The position numbers and the translations under genes were made by a program. Source: Collinsella aerofaciens (GTDB taxonomy: Bacteria > Actinomycetota > Coriobacteriia > Coriobacteriales > Coriobacteriaceae). From it: 64,000 nt of DNA. The notes beneath the pieces are model-generated. The model was not told the DNA's origin, searched no databases, and saw only the letters and a program-made list of their open reading frames with translations. The DNA lies in assembly GCA_030826265.1 (NCBI GenBank), contig JAPJOH010000006.1, forward strand, positions 40,250 through 104,249, given 5' to 3'. Of the stretch, positions 17,597 to 26,978 are shown piece by piece (the first letter of the stretch is position 1; each line of letters starts with the position of its first letter).

Positions 17597-18688
17597 CTAG
17601 CGTTTCTTTCCGCGGAAGAAAAAGCCGTGCAGTGACGGCTTGAGGCCGCGGTTGGCGCGATGCTCCTCGACGCGCTCGTGGATCGAAGCGACGCGCTCGA
17701 TGACTTCGTCGGGAATCGGCACATCGGGATTCATGTTCTCGACTTGGCTGACCTCGGCGGCGGCGACCTGGTCGATAATGGGCACGTTGTCGCGCGAGAT
17801 GACAGGTGTGGCGTCTTCCTTCATCTTGCGATAACGCTGCATCATGTCGGTCTGTAGCTGCTGGGCCGAAGGCGGTGTCCAGATGATGGCGTTGGCGCCG
17901 GCGGCGATGGTCTCGCGAATGCTCTCGGGCGTCTTGCCGCCCGGCGCGATAAGCGGCAGGTTGGGATAGTGCTCGCGCAGCTCGCGTAGGACCTGGGGCG
18001 TGTTCTTGCCGGCGGCGATGTTGAGAATCTTGGCTCCGGCGCGCACCTTGGCGTGAGCATCGTCGTCGCAGCGAACGACCGTGGCGATGACGGGGATGTC
18101 GGCGATGTTGGTGATGTGCTCGACCATTTCGGCAGTAGCGGGGGAGTTGACCACGCAGCCCGCCGCGCCTTGCATCTCGGAAACGGCCGCCATCTGCACG
18201 GAGCGCTTACCGGTGGTGGTGCCGCCGCCAACGCCCACAAAGACCGGGCACTCGGCAACGGTCAGCAGCGCCTGCGTAATGGCGGGCTGCGGCGTGAAGG
18301 GGTAGACGGCAAACACGGCGTCGGCATTGGAGTTGCGGATGACCGCCACGTCGGTGGTGTAGATGAGCGATTTGATGCGGCGGCCAAAGAGCGTAAAGCC
18401 GCTGGCCTCCTCGATCTCATCGGGCATACGGAGGGCCGCCTTGCGCAGGCGTCCGTCGATGGGCAGCGGCTCCATGGGCAAAAGGCCGTTGGGGGTTACG
18501 GCCACCTGGGGCTCGGTAAATTCGTCTGCAAGCTCAACCTCGGAGAAGTCGACCGAGGCGACGACGTCTTCGTGAACCTCGGCGGGCACATCGATGGGGG
18601 CTTGATCGTCGGTCGCGGCGGGCGTATCGAAGGAGCTGGTGCCGACAAAGGCGTCGACGCGCTCGTTCAAATCGTTGAGAGAATCCAT
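17597..18688 (-). CDS. TIM-barrel protein of unknown function
   Basis: A 363-residue protein. About the first 75 residues are acidic and probably disordered. The rest reads as a TIM barrel with phosphate-binding-type loops: GVGGGTTTGKRSVQMAAVSE, then GAKILNIAAGKNTPQVLRE and IAPGGKTPESIRETIAAGAN followed by AIIWTPPS. The late strands resemble aldolase/KDPG-like or thiazole-synthase-like barrels, but I cannot assign a substrate. A basic C-terminal tail ends in FFFRGKKR. It stands alone between terminators. No catalytic lysine is obvious. Confidence 0.75.
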   Translation of the reverse strand: MDSLNDLNERVDAFVGTSSFDTPAATDDQAPIDVPAEVHEDVVASVDFSEVELADEFTEPQVAVTPNGLLPMEPLPIDGRLRKAALRMPDEIEEASGFTLFGRRIKSLIYTTDVAVIRNSNADAVFAVYPFTPQPAITQALLTVAECPVFVGVGGGTTTGKRSVQMAAVSEMQGAAGCVVNSPATAEMVEHITNIADIPVIATVVRCDDDAHAKVRAGAKILNIAAGKNTPQVLRELREHYPNLPLIAPGGKTPESIRETIAAGANAIIWTPPSAQQLQTDMMQRYRKMKEDATPVISRDNVPIIDQVAAAEVSQVENMNPDVPIPDEVIERVASIHERVEEHRANRGLKPSLHGFFFRGKKR

Positions 18689-18880
18689 GGCGGTCCGTTT
18701 CTATGTTGTGCGCCCGTCAGCGTGCGACCGGCGCTATGATTGCTAAATCGTTTGACGAGTTGATTTTTCCCCGCCGCGCCATCCGTTAGACTGAAGGGCT
18801 GGCGAACGTGAAGGAGCTGTGGTGGCGGGAATCGAGGTGCTATCTTGAATGTCCCGTATACAAAAGAGAGGTGACGCGGT

Positions 18881-19051
18881 ATGGAATTCTCGGCAATGTT
18901 AGGCTCGATTGGCCTATGCGTGGGCGCAATCGTTGCCGCCGCGGTCATCTACTTTGCGGTCACGGCCATTAAGGGCAAAAAGGCCGAGCGCAAGGAGCGC
19001 GAGGCACTTAAGCAGTGCCGTGACCAGCAGGACAAGCGCGCACGGAGATAG
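18881..19051 (+). CDS. Small single-pass membrane protein
   Basis: A 56-residue protein beginning MEFSAMLGSIGLCVGAIVAA. One membrane helix (about residues 8-29) is followed by a highly charged Lys/Arg/Glu tail. GAGAGG lies eight bases before the ATG at 18881. A strong ribosome binding site, an intact frame and a clear helix-plus-tail design support a real gene. Function unknown. Confidence 0.65.
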   Translation: MEFSAMLGSIGLCVGAIVAAAVIYFAVTAIKGKKAERKEREALKQCRDQQDKRARR

Positions 19052-19075
19052 TTTGTTGAGTTTTGAATCCGTGCG

Positions 19076-20179
19076 CTAGCTGCGTTTTCGGACCAGGGCG
19101 ATATAGAAGCCCTCAAAGTTGCGACTGGGCGGAATGGTCAGCGTGCCGGGCATGCCGTTGGCAATGGCCGAGACGTGGCCCGCGGCAATGGCCTCGGTAA
19201 GGGCGTTGCACTCGATGCGCGGTTCCTCACCGGCTTCGCGGGCGCGGCGTGCTTCGCTTTCACTCGGCGTGCTGTCGAGGGGGATGAGCTCGCAGTCCAT
19301 GTGCTTGTCGAGGGCCTCTTGCAGGGCATCCTCGTTTTCCTGCGGCAAGATCGAACATGTCGAATAGACGAGCGTGCCGCTCGGTTTGAGGGCCCCCATG
19401 GCGCGATCCAGAAGTGCTCGCTGCGATCGGGCGCACTTGCTCAGCAACTGCTCGGTGAGGCCGCGCAGGCTTTTCTCGTTGCCGCTGATGACGGTGCCCG
19501 TGCCGGTGCAGGGGGCGTCGAGCAGGATACGGTCGAAGCGGAAGAACTCGTCGAGCTCGCGTGCGTCGATGCGCATGACGGGCACGTTTTTGGAACCCTG
19601 GCGATGGAGGTTTGACTCGAGCTTTTCGGCGCGGGGAATGCTCATCTCGCAGGCCGTGAGGTGTGCCTGGCCCTGGGTGAGGGCGGCGATCTGCGTCGTC
19701 TTGCCGCCAGGGGCTGCGCACATGTCGAGGATGTCCTCGCCGGCCTGAGCGCCCAGGACCAACGGCGGCATCATGGACGACAGACTTTGCAAGTAGATCT
19801 TGCCGTCGCGGTAGATGTCGAGGTCCCACAGATCAGAAACCTGGGCCTCGGGCAGGATAAAGGCGTCTGGGTACCAGGCGACGGGGTTGTGGGCGATTCC
19901 GGCGGCATCGAGCGCCGCAACGATGTCCTCGGCGGTCGCCTTGAGCGTATTGGCGCGCAGCGTGACCGGGCGTGTGGCCGCGGCGCCGAAGCCCTCGATC
20001 ATGAGCTCGGCATCGGCGGGCGCATAGGCGCCGGCGACCGTATCGACCATAAAGCGCGGCAGGTCGGCGGCGGAGTGTTGGGCGGCAAGCTGGTCGGAAA
20101 GCTCGGTGGAGGCAAACTGCCTAAGCTTGAGCTCGGGCTTAACCTGCTTTTTCTGCTTACGACGACGCGGCTTGGACAT
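19076..20179 (-). CDS. rRNA cytosine-C5 methyltransferase, RsmB/RsmF family
   Basis: A 367-residue SAM-dependent RNA m5C methyltransferase of the NOL1/NOP2/Sun group. Hallmarks are the SAM loop LDMCAAPGGKTTQIAALT (about residue 150), the DAPCTGTGT motif with the Cys that releases product, and YSTCSILPQENEDAL with the nucleophilic Cys. A basic N-terminus (PRRRKQKKQVKP) suits RNA binding. The substrate is probably 16S rRNA, as for RsmB or RsmF; which base cannot be told. The GGAAAG site upstream of the ATG at 20179 is adequate. Confidence 0.9.
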   Translation of the reverse strand: MSKPRRRKQKKQVKPELKLRQFASTELSDQLAAQHSAADLPRFMVDTVAGAYAPADAELMIEGFGAAATRPVTLRANTLKATAEDIVAALDAAGIAHNPVAWYPDAFILPEAQVSDLWDLDIYRDGKIYLQSLSSMMPPLVLGAQAGEDILDMCAAPGGKTTQIAALTQGQAHLTACEMSIPRAEKLESNLHRQGSKNVPVMRIDARELDEFFRFDRILLDAPCTGTGTVISGNEKSLRGLTEQLLSKCARSQRALLDRAMGALKPSGTLVYSTCSILPQENEDALQEALDKHMDCELIPLDSTPSESEARRAREAGEEPRIECNALTEAIAAGHVSAIANGMPGTLTIPPSRNFEGFYIALVRKRS

Positions 20180-20238
20180 CCGTCTTTCCTTCCCGTTCCA
20201 AATTGACTACTTTCCGGGCACGCCGCTGCTGGCGTGCT

Positions 20239-22389
20239 TTAGTACTGGCTCTCGTGCTTGCTAAAGAAGTCGAAGCGCGGGGGCAGCGGCTTCACGCGGT
20301 GCTCGCCGGGCTTCTCGCCCAGGCTCTCCACAAACTCATCCGTGGAGGCAAAGATGTTATTCCAGCTAAAGAAGGCGACCGGGTCAACGTCGAAGTACTC
20401 GCAGATGAGCTCGCAGCCGGCCGGCACGATGCCGTGCATGAGCACGGTCGCTACGCGCAGCTCGGTAAAGGCGTCGACGAGGGCCTGCGTCATGGCGGCG
20501 TTGGCCGGCTCGCCCTCGAGCTTGTTGGCGGCCTTGGAGGCATCGCTCCAGCGCTTGTTGGCGGCGCGCAGGTAGTCGTCGCACACAGCGAGCGCTCGGT
20601 GCGTCTCGAACTTGTACATGGCCTGCTCAAAGGCGAGGGCCGCCTGCTGGGCGGCTTCGACCACGGTGTCAGAAGCGGCACCGGCGGGGATGCAACCGTT
20701 GCGATAGGGACTCTCGTCGCCCTCCTTGACGGCGACGCCGTAGAAGCAGCTGCGGGCCAGGCGGTTGAACACGCCGGTCAGCAGCGCGCTCTCCTTAAGG
20801 GCGGGGTCGATAACGCGCTTGTCGTCGCAGGCGCGCACCTCGTTGCCGTCCTTGTCCTTGCCGGTCACGCGCGTGTCGTATGCCTTGGGGCTAAAGCTCA
20901 CTGGCTTCTCGGACAGGCCGAGCGACAGCCAATGCGCGCGCATCTGCTCGCAGGTGTAGTGGTTGAGCAGGTCGTCTGCCGGCGGGGGAGGAGTCTGCGA
21001 GGACGAGCTTGCCTTTTTGCCCATGTAGAGCAGGTGGTAGCAGGCGCTGACGGTGCTCTGCGTGAGGTTCCAACCCAGGGCCTCCCACATGGCGGTCTGC
21101 GCGATGCAATAGAAGTAGATGTTGTCCTGGCCAATGAACTGGTAGATCTGTGCGTCATCCGAGCACCACCAGTCGCGCCAGTCGAGCGAGCTGTGCTGGT
21201 AGGTGGGCGCGGGGACCTGCGTGGAATCGGCGGCGGGCTCGCCCATGAGGGCGGCATCCTGGGCGGCGACGCCCTCGGTCACGCCGGCGGCCTTGGCATC
21301 GCGTGCGAGCACGGTGCGCGTATAGCTGATGGGAGCCCACAGGCTCTCGGGCCAGCACCAGCAGGTGACGTCGGAGACGCCATCGACCTCGGGCACCGGA
21401 ACGCCCCAGTCGATGTTGCCGGTGATGCGGAAGGGTACGAGCGCCTTGCCGCTGCGGAAGCGCACGCCGCCGTTGGCGAGCACCGCGTGGGCATCGTCGC
21501 GCTCCTTCCAGCTGGGGAAGGTGACGGTAAAGCTGCTCTTGTTGCCCTCGGGCTCCAGCACGGTGTGCTCGGGAAGCTGATCCTCGACGGCATCGAAGGC
21601 CTCGCGGAACTTGTTCTGGATGTAGAGCTGGGCCGGCAGCAGCCACTCTTCCATGGTCTTGGAGACCACGGAGCGAACCTGCGGGTTCTGGGCGAGCTTG
21701 GCGGTATAGGTTTTCATAAAGTCGAGGTAGGCCGGCAGGTCGAAGTAGAGGTTGTCGACCGGGCGCAGCTCGGGCACCTCGCCGGTGAGCTGGCTTTTGG
21801 GCGCGATGAGCTCCTCGGGCTCAAACTGGTGACCCAGGTCGCACTCGTCGGCATAAGCCTTCTCGGACTTGCAGCCCTGGATGGGGCAGCGGCCGATCAC
21901 CTGGCGGCCGTTGAGGAACGTGCCGGCCTTGGCATCGTAGAACTGCAGCGTGGAGCGCTTGGAGATGGTGCCCTGCTCGTGCAGGCGCTTGATAATCTCG
22001 GCGGTCACCTCGTTGTGAATCTGCGCAGCCGGCTCAAGGCCCGAGCCGCCGTAGATATCGCAGCTGATATTGTAGTTGTTGAGGGTCGCGGCCTGGCGGG
22101 AGTGATTGGACTCGACATACTCGCTAATGGACTTGTCGTAGCCCTCGTTCTCCTTGAGCTTGCGGTAGCTCTCCATGATGGGCGAGCCATAGCAGTCGGT
22201 GCCCGAGGTGAAGATGACGTTCTCGCGGCCCAGGCGGTCGCGCAGGAAGCGGGCGAAGAAGTCGGCAGGGACAAAGACGCCGCCAACGTGGCCAAAGTGA
22301 AGGCCCTTGTTGCCGTAGGGCTCGCCGGCGGTAACGATGGCGCGGCGAGGCCAGCTGGGACGGTCGTTCATGGAGTATTTGGATGCCAT
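20239..22389 (-). CDS. Divergent methionyl-tRNA-synthetase-like class I ligase
   Basis: A 716-residue class I aminoacyl-tRNA synthetase fold closest to MetRS. The HIGH-type motif is HFGHVGG (about residue 31). A zinc-knuckle-like segment CPIQGCKSEKAYADECDLGH differs from the usual CxxC pair by using GH at the end. The MetRS strand FIGQDNIYFYCIAQTAMWE is present. The KMSKS position reads MGKKASSSSQTPPPP, so the second signature lysine-serine motif is badly degenerate. The start at ATG 22387-22389 follows AAGGAG. It may be the organism's only MetRS or a paralogue with another role; the window cannot decide. Confidence 0.8.
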   Translation of the reverse strand: MASKYSMNDRPSWPRRAIVTAGEPYGNKGLHFGHVGGVFVPADFFARFLRDRLGRENVIFTSGTDCYGSPIMESYRKLKENEGYDKSISEYVESNHSRQAATLNNYNISCDIYGGSGLEPAAQIHNEVTAEIIKRLHEQGTISKRSTLQFYDAKAGTFLNGRQVIGRCPIQGCKSEKAYADECDLGHQFEPEELIAPKSQLTGEVPELRPVDNLYFDLPAYLDFMKTYTAKLAQNPQVRSVVSKTMEEWLLPAQLYIQNKFREAFDAVEDQLPEHTVLEPEGNKSSFTVTFPSWKERDDAHAVLANGGVRFRSGKALVPFRITGNIDWGVPVPEVDGVSDVTCWCWPESLWAPISYTRTVLARDAKAAGVTEGVAAQDAALMGEPAADSTQVPAPTYQHSSLDWRDWWCSDDAQIYQFIGQDNIYFYCIAQTAMWEALGWNLTQSTVSACYHLLYMGKKASSSSQTPPPPADDLLNHYTCEQMRAHWLSLGLSEKPVSFSPKAYDTRVTGKDKDGNEVRACDDKRVIDPALKESALLTGVFNRLARSCFYGVAVKEGDESPYRNGCIPAGAASDTVVEAAQQAALAFEQAMYKFETHRALAVCDDYLRAANKRWSDASKAANKLEGEPANAAMTQALVDAFTELRVATVLMHGIVPAGCELICEYFDVDPVAFFSWNNIFASTDEFVESLGEKPGEHRVKPLPPRFDFFSKHESQY

Positions 22390-22521
22390 GGGACTCCTTC
22401 GCATATGGTGAGGGCGCGGCCGGGCGCGGGGCTCGGCGGCGCGGTGGTCAATTCGTGCATATCGTTCGACATTATCGCACATGCGGACGGGTACGTGGCA
22501 GGGGCGCTATCCTAAGATGCT

Positions 22522-23088
22522 ATGAATGAGATTTCCAACATACATGCGTTTGAGGACGAGGATTTTCTGCACGCTTGCTTCGTGTGGGGGATGGTCGTAG
22601 TCGGCGTGTTTGCCGTGTGCCTGGTGCCGGTGTTTATGCTGCTGGGCGGGCCTGCAGACTTGGATGCAGCTGACGCGGGCGGCTGGATGGCTGTCGTGGG
22701 CTGGATGGTCGGCTTAGCTGCGGTTTCGGCGGCTTCATTTGCCGTGCACGAGCTGGTGCACGGTGTGTTATTTAAGCTGCTGGCGCCTGCGGGCGCGAAG
22801 GTGACCTTTGGGGCGAATCGCGAGACGGCGATGATCTATGCCTGCGCCGAAGGCGTTGTGTATTCGCGCCGGCGGTACGTGGCGATTTGCCTGGCGCCGA
22901 CGGTTGTTGTGACGACAGCGTTTGCCCTGGGGTTTGCGTTTTCGGGCTATCCGCTGCTGTGCTATCTGGCTGCCGGCTTGCATTTGTCGGGCTGTGTAGG
23001 CGACTGGTATTACGTGCGGACCATTTTGCGCGACCGCCGCATTGTCGCCTGCGAGGATATGTCCTTTGGCGTGCGCTTTTTTGGGTGA
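22522..23088 (+). CDS. DUF3267-type membrane zincin-like protein
   Basis: A 188-residue membrane protein with about four hydrophobic helices. An HExxH motif (AVHELVHGVLFKLL, about residue 77) sits at a membrane edge, the design of DUF3267 putative zinc metallopeptidases. Hydrophobic segments include FVWGMVVVGVFAVCLVPVFM and FALGFAFSGYPLLCYLAAGL. Substrate and true peptidase activity are unknown. Its stop codon overlaps the ribosome binding site of queH, so the two are probably read together. The ribosome binding site of this gene itself is weak. Confidence 0.75.
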   Translation: MNEISNIHAFEDEDFLHACFVWGMVVVGVFAVCLVPVFMLLGGPADLDAADAGGWMAVVGWMVGLAAVSAASFAVHELVHGVLFKLLAPAGAKVTFGANRETAMIYACAEGVVYSRRRYVAICLAPTVVVTTAFALGFAFSGYPLLCYLAAGLHLSGCVGDWYYVRTILRDRRIVACEDMSFGVRFFG

Positions 23089-23098
23089 GGAGATGTCG

Positions 23099-23674
23099 AT
23101 GAAGTCGTTGTTGCTGCATGCGTGCTGTGCACCATGCTCGCTTGAGCCGGTTCGCCTGCTGCGCGAGGAGGGGTTTGAGCCCACGATTTGCTGGACCAAC
23201 CCCAATATTCAACCGCGCGATGAATGGCAGCGCCGCTTGGACGAGCTGCGCCGGTGGTGTGCCGATGGCGACATCGAACTCATCGAGGCGGGGGAGGACC
23301 GTGAGCGTTGGGAGGCCGGCGTGGCCCCGCTGGGCGCCGATCGAGCCCGTCGCTGTCGTGCATGCTATGCCCTGCGCCTGGCCGAGGCATGCCGAGTGGC
23401 CCAGGAGCGCGGGTTTGAGTTTGTGGGTACGACGCTCGCCGTCTCGCCGTACCAGTTGTTCGAAACCTGCAATGATGTGTTGGAGCGTCTGGCTGCCGCC
23501 CGCGGTCTCACCCCGGTGATTCGCGATTTTCGCCCGTATTACCCCGAGGCGACACGCCGTTCGCGCGAGCTTGGCATGTATCGGCAGAACTACTGTGGTT
23601 GCCGCTTCTCGGCTGTCGAGGCGGCCATGGACCGCGCCCGCATCCGCGACGAGCGCAAAGCCGCCAAAAAGTAG
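23099..23674 (+). CDS. queH: Epoxyqueuosine reductase QueH
   Basis: A 191-residue QueH (formerly DUF208), which carries out the last step of queuosine synthesis, epoxyqueuosine to queuosine in tRNA. Conserved cysteines are visible: the N-terminal HACCAPCS, the middle RRCRACYALRLAEA, and the C-terminal NYCGCRFS. They ligate an Fe-S cluster and metal in studied members. The ATG at 23099 is six bases from GAGGAG; an ATG six bases earlier abuts that site. It lies upstream of queA, with tgt 5 kb away, so most of the tRNA end of the pathway is here. Confidence 0.92.
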   Translation: MKSLLLHACCAPCSLEPVRLLREEGFEPTICWTNPNIQPRDEWQRRLDELRRWCADGDIELIEAGEDRERWEAGVAPLGADRARRCRACYALRLAEACRVAQERGFEFVGTTLAVSPYQLFETCNDVLERLAAARGLTPVIRDFRPYYPEATRRSRELGMYRQNYCGCRFSAVEAAMDRARIRDERKAAKK

Positions 23675-23738
23675 TTCACTTGGGACGTCAGCCTGCTAGG
23701 ATGTAGAGCGGACTTTAGCTATATAAGGAGAATCCGAC

Positions 23739-24956
23739 GTGTCTATGCGTACCGATGATTTTGACTATAACCTGCCCGAAGAGCTCATCGCCCAGGCGCC
23801 TGCCGAGCCGCGCGACTCCTGCCGCCTGCTGGTGGTTGATCGCAAGGGCTCCCAGGCGGGAACGCCGCTGGAGCACGGCGGTACCGTTGAGCACCGCATC
23901 TTCCGCGACATCATCGACTATATCGAGCCGGGCGACGTGCTCGTCATCAACAAGACGCGCGTGATGCCGGCCCGCCTGATCGGTCGCAAGGCCGGCTCGG
24001 GCGGCGTGGTCGAGACGCTGCTGCTCAAGCGCCGCGAGGATGTGGATCCGCTGGGCCATGTCTGGGAGTGCCTGGTCAAGCCGGGTAAGCGCCTGAAGCC
24101 CGGTGCTCAGATTGAGTATCGTGCGGGCGGCGCCCATGCGCCCGAGGGCGCGCCCGTGGTGCTGACGGCCGAGGTCGTCGACTTTGTCACCGATAGCCGC
24201 GGCGGCCGCCTGGTGCGCTTTGAGCCGGCCGGCTGCAATGCCGCCGGCGACCCGCGCACGCTCGACGAGGCCATCCACGCTGCCGGCCACGTGCCGCTGC
24301 CGCCCTACATTACCGATTACGAGGGCGATCCCGAGAAGTACCAGACCGTCTACGCCATGAAGGAGGAGCACTCGGCTGCCGCTCCTACGGCGGGTCTGCA
24401 CTTTACTCCCGAGCTCATGGCCGCTATCGAGGCCAAGGGCGCGAAGTTTGCCGCCGTCGAGCTCGAGGTGGGTATCGATACCTTCCGTCTGGTGGAGGAG
24501 GACGACCCTACACAGCACGTGATGCACACCGAGCGCTACCACGTGTCGCAGGAGGTTGTCGACGCTGTGCATAAGGCGAAGGCCGAGGGCCATCGTGTGA
24601 TCGCCGTCGGCACTACCGCAGTGCGCTCGCTCGAGAGCGCGTTTGACGCGGACGCGCCGGTGTCCGATCCGGCTGTGACGGCGCGCTATTTTGAGGGCCG
24701 CGAGGACGGGGCCGACACGCTCGGCCGCGGCGACATCGTGGTGCGCGAGAACGCGACAACGCAGCTCTACCTTATGCCCGGCTCGACCTATCACGTGGTC
24801 GACGCGTTGATCACGAACTTCCACGTGCCTCGCTCTACACTCATGATGCTTGTGAGCGCGCTTGCCACCCGCGACCAGATCATGGATGCCTACGCTGCCG
24901 CCATCGAGGAGCGCTACCGCTTCTTCAGCTTTGGCGACGCCATGCTCATTTGTTAG
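23739..24956 (+). CDS. queA: S-adenosylmethionine:tRNA ribosyltransferase-isomerase
   Basis: QueA, 405 residues, moves the ribosyl part of SAM to preQ1-modified tRNA to make epoxyqueuosine. Seen: DFDYNLPEELIAQAPAEPRD at the N-terminus, INKTRVMPARLIGRK, the central EEHSAAAPTAGLHFTPEL motif, and C-terminal NFHVPRSTLMMLVSA. It is longer than the usual 340-350 residues through insertions near residues 40 and 100-160. The GTG at 23739 is eight bases from AAGGAG and is preferred over the ATG six bases later. A structured repeat begins at its stop codon. Confidence 0.95.
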   Translation: MSMRTDDFDYNLPEELIAQAPAEPRDSCRLLVVDRKGSQAGTPLEHGGTVEHRIFRDIIDYIEPGDVLVINKTRVMPARLIGRKAGSGGVVETLLLKRREDVDPLGHVWECLVKPGKRLKPGAQIEYRAGGAHAPEGAPVVLTAEVVDFVTDSRGGRLVRFEPAGCNAAGDPRTLDEAIHAAGHVPLPPYITDYEGDPEKYQTVYAMKEEHSAAAPTAGLHFTPELMAAIEAKGAKFAAVELEVGIDTFRLVEEDDPTQHVMHTERYHVSQEVVDAVHKAKAEGHRVIAVGTTAVRSLESAFDADAPVSDPAVTARYFEGREDGADTLGRGDIVVRENATTQLYLMPGSTYHVVDALITNFHVPRSTLMMLVSALATRDQIMDAYAAAIEERYRFFSFGDAMLIC

Positions 24957-25120
24957 TTACGCGGTTCTACGAACCGCGTAACCAGTTGACGCTGCAAACC
25001 CGCCAGAGCGGCAATCTGCCTTTCAACTTCGGCGGCATGACCAAAAGGTCAATGCCGCCTCGTTTCAAGGCACCTTGCTCGCTCTGGCGGGTTTTCGCTG
25101 ACTTTGCCAAGGCATCGGCG
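24956..25120. repeat. Structured intergenic repeat, copy 1
   Basis: Three nested or adjacent hairpins start at the queA stop codon. GTTACGCGGTTC pairs with GAACCGCGTAAC (24956-24982). An outer 15-bp perfect stem joins 24996-25010 with 25080-25094. Inside it GGCGGCATGACC pairs with GGTCAATGCCGCC (25031-25059). A conserved tail GCTGACTTTGCCAAGGCATC ends near 25120. A homologous copy at 28070-28236 keeps the pairing with a changed outer stem. Confidence 0.75.
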
Positions 25121-25131
25121 CCGCCGTTGTT

Positions 25132-25198
25132 GGTACTTGGGGACGTTCCTTATGTGCCGGCACCTGGGGACACTCCTTGTAGTCTTTGGGGAGTGGTT
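25132..25198. repeat. GGGAC-core repeat pair
   Basis: TTGGGGACGTTCCTT and CTGGGGACACTCCTT are tandem variants about 29 bases apart, with TGCCGGCAC between them. The same motifs recur at 28271-28358 and 44770-44830. Confidence 0.6.
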
Positions 25199-26978
25199 AC
25201 TTGCTCGCGAACAGCCAGACTAGGATGATCACCAGGATTGCGGCGACGATGCAGACGATGGCGCCGGTGAATTTGATGCGTGAGTCGCGGGTACGCTCGC
25301 GCACCGCGTCCTCGGTGGCTTCGAGCTGGGTAACCTCTCGCTCGGTCTCGGCGTGTTCGGCTTTGTCTCGGGCCAAGGATCCTGCAAGCGACTCAGTGAT
25401 CTCTGGGTGGTCGTGTACCTCGGTCGCCTGCTCGATGATCGACTGTGCATGTGCGGCATCTGCTTGGGCGTTGGCGATGGTCTGCTCCTGGTCCCGGCGT
25501 GCCTTGTCCTCGGCAGTGATCTTCTCGCGCAGTTCGCGCTGACGAGTCGCGGCGGCGGTTTTTGCGGTCTGCAGCTCGTCGCGCGCGGCATCGGCCTCTG
25601 CCGTCACGGCCTGATGGGCTCGCTTGGCGTCGGCGATGGGGGCCTGCGCCTGTTCGACGGCCTGCTCGGCTGCGGCAAGCGAGTGCTCAAGGTCGGCGGT
25701 GATGCGCGGGACATCTTCTTCGGCTTTTCGCAGGGCATCTGCCGTGTCGGAGATCTGCATCGAGAGCTCGCTGGTGCGCACCGTATAGTTGGCGGGATTT
25801 GCCGAGGGATTGCGTTGCAGCTCGGCATACTCATGGCGCAGCGTCTCGAGCTGGGCGCGCGTGGCGTCGACGGTTTGTTGTGCGGCCGCAATGCCGGCGT
25901 CTCGCTCGGCCTTCACCTTGTCGCGGATGCGCTTGGAATCCTCAAGACGTCGAACGAGGCGGTTGCCGGTCTCGCGCGAGCTTGCCTCGCGGGCCTCCAC
26001 GGCGTCGAGCGCGGCCTTCAGGCGGAGCTCAGTTGCGTCATCCTCTGTCTTCATTTGTTCGAGCTGACTCTTGAGCTCTGTCGCTTTGGCGGCGTGGGCA
26101 TCACGGTCAATCTCGGCTGCCGCAGCGGTCTTTTGCGCTGTGGCGATCGCCTGACGCTGGTCGGCGACGATCTGGTCGTAGCGGCCTGCGATATCCTGGC
26201 GCGTCTCGAGCTCCTCGGCCTGATCGACAATGCGCTGCTCAAGTTCGGCCAGGTGGGCGCGGGCATCGGCAAGTGCCTTTTTCGCGGCGTTCATCTCGCG
26301 CATGGCCGAGGCGCCCTGGGCAATAAAGGTGCCCACGGCGTTCGCGGTGTTCGAGACAGCGGTCCCCAGATCGCGGTTCGCGTCGGGGGAGTGCGGGGCG
26401 ATCGGGCGAGCGGTGTCGACAGCGTCCGCATCGGCAGCCTGCGGCGCGGCGATATTGCCGGTACCGCCCTCGACCACAGAAAAGCCCGCTGCGTGCGGAT
26501 CGACCGCATCGGCGCCAATCGTGGGGTGCTCGAGCTGCAGAAACGAGGGCATGGTGCTGCCCTGGTCGGCAACGGGGGTCTCGCCGGGTACAAAGGTCGA
26601 GGCCGCCTCGGCGGCCTCCTCTTCCTCGGCATCAATATCGGCATCGGCCACGGCGTCTTTCATCGCTTTGACGGCATCCATCATGGAGTCCATGACGGCA
26701 TCGAGCTCTTCTTCCGAAGACACCTCGATGGGGCCCGCTGCTTGCGGGGCGGGGTCCGTGTCAGGTTCGGCATCGCTCGGCTCCGGCTGCTCGCTTTCAT
26801 CATGCTCGACAGTATCGTCTGTGTCTGTTGCCTTATCCGCACCGGCGTGCGCATCTGCGGTGGCGGGCGCATCGGTGGAGGCGTCGACGCAGGTAGGAGT
26901 ATCGCAGTCGTCGACGGCGTCTTCGGAATGATCAATATGCTGCTGAGTCTGGGGGTCCAGCTCGTCTGTCATAGGCAT
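25197..26978 (-). CDS. Coiled-coil protein with C-terminal membrane anchor
   Basis: A 593-residue protein. The first 170 residues are very acidic (Asp, Glu, Ala, Thr) and probably disordered. A long Ala/Glu/Gln/Arg-rich heptad region follows, about residues 230-560, with segments such as KKALADARAHLAELEQRIVD and ERTRDSRIKF near the end. A single membrane helix at the C-terminus (FTGAIVCIVAAILVIILVWL) leaves only FASK outside it. It resembles tail-anchored, structural or chemoreceptor-like coiled coils but has no recognised domain. The ATG at 26978 follows GAGGAG by four bases. Confidence 0.75.
   Translation of the reverse strand: MPMTDELDPQTQQHIDHSEDAVDDCDTPTCVDASTDAPATADAHAGADKATDTDDTVEHDESEQPEPSDAEPDTDPAPQAAGPIEVSSEEELDAVMDSMMDAVKAMKDAVADADIDAEEEEAAEAASTFVPGETPVADQGSTMPSFLQLEHPTIGADAVDPHAAGFSVVEGGTGNIAAPQAADADAVDTARPIAPHSPDANRDLGTAVSNTANAVGTFIAQGASAMREMNAAKKALADARAHLAELEQRIVDQAEELETRQDIAGRYDQIVADQRQAIATAQKTAAAAEIDRDAHAAKATELKSQLEQMKTEDDATELRLKAALDAVEAREASSRETGNRLVRRLEDSKRIRDKVKAERDAGIAAAQQTVDATRAQLETLRHEYAELQRNPSANPANYTVRTSELSMQISDTADALRKAEEDVPRITADLEHSLAAAEQAVEQAQAPIADAKRAHQAVTAEADAARDELQTAKTAAATRQRELREKITAEDKARRDQEQTIANAQADAAHAQSIIEQATEVHDHPEITESLAGSLARDKAEHAETEREVTQLEATEDAVRERTRDSRIKFTGAIVCIVAAILVIILVWLFASK

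Noticed and set aside
20203..22515. Open frame of 770 codons on the plus strand opposite the MetRS-like gene
   Set aside because: It mirrors the MetRS-like gene over its whole length, has Gly/Val/Leu/Ala/His-biased composition and no domain.
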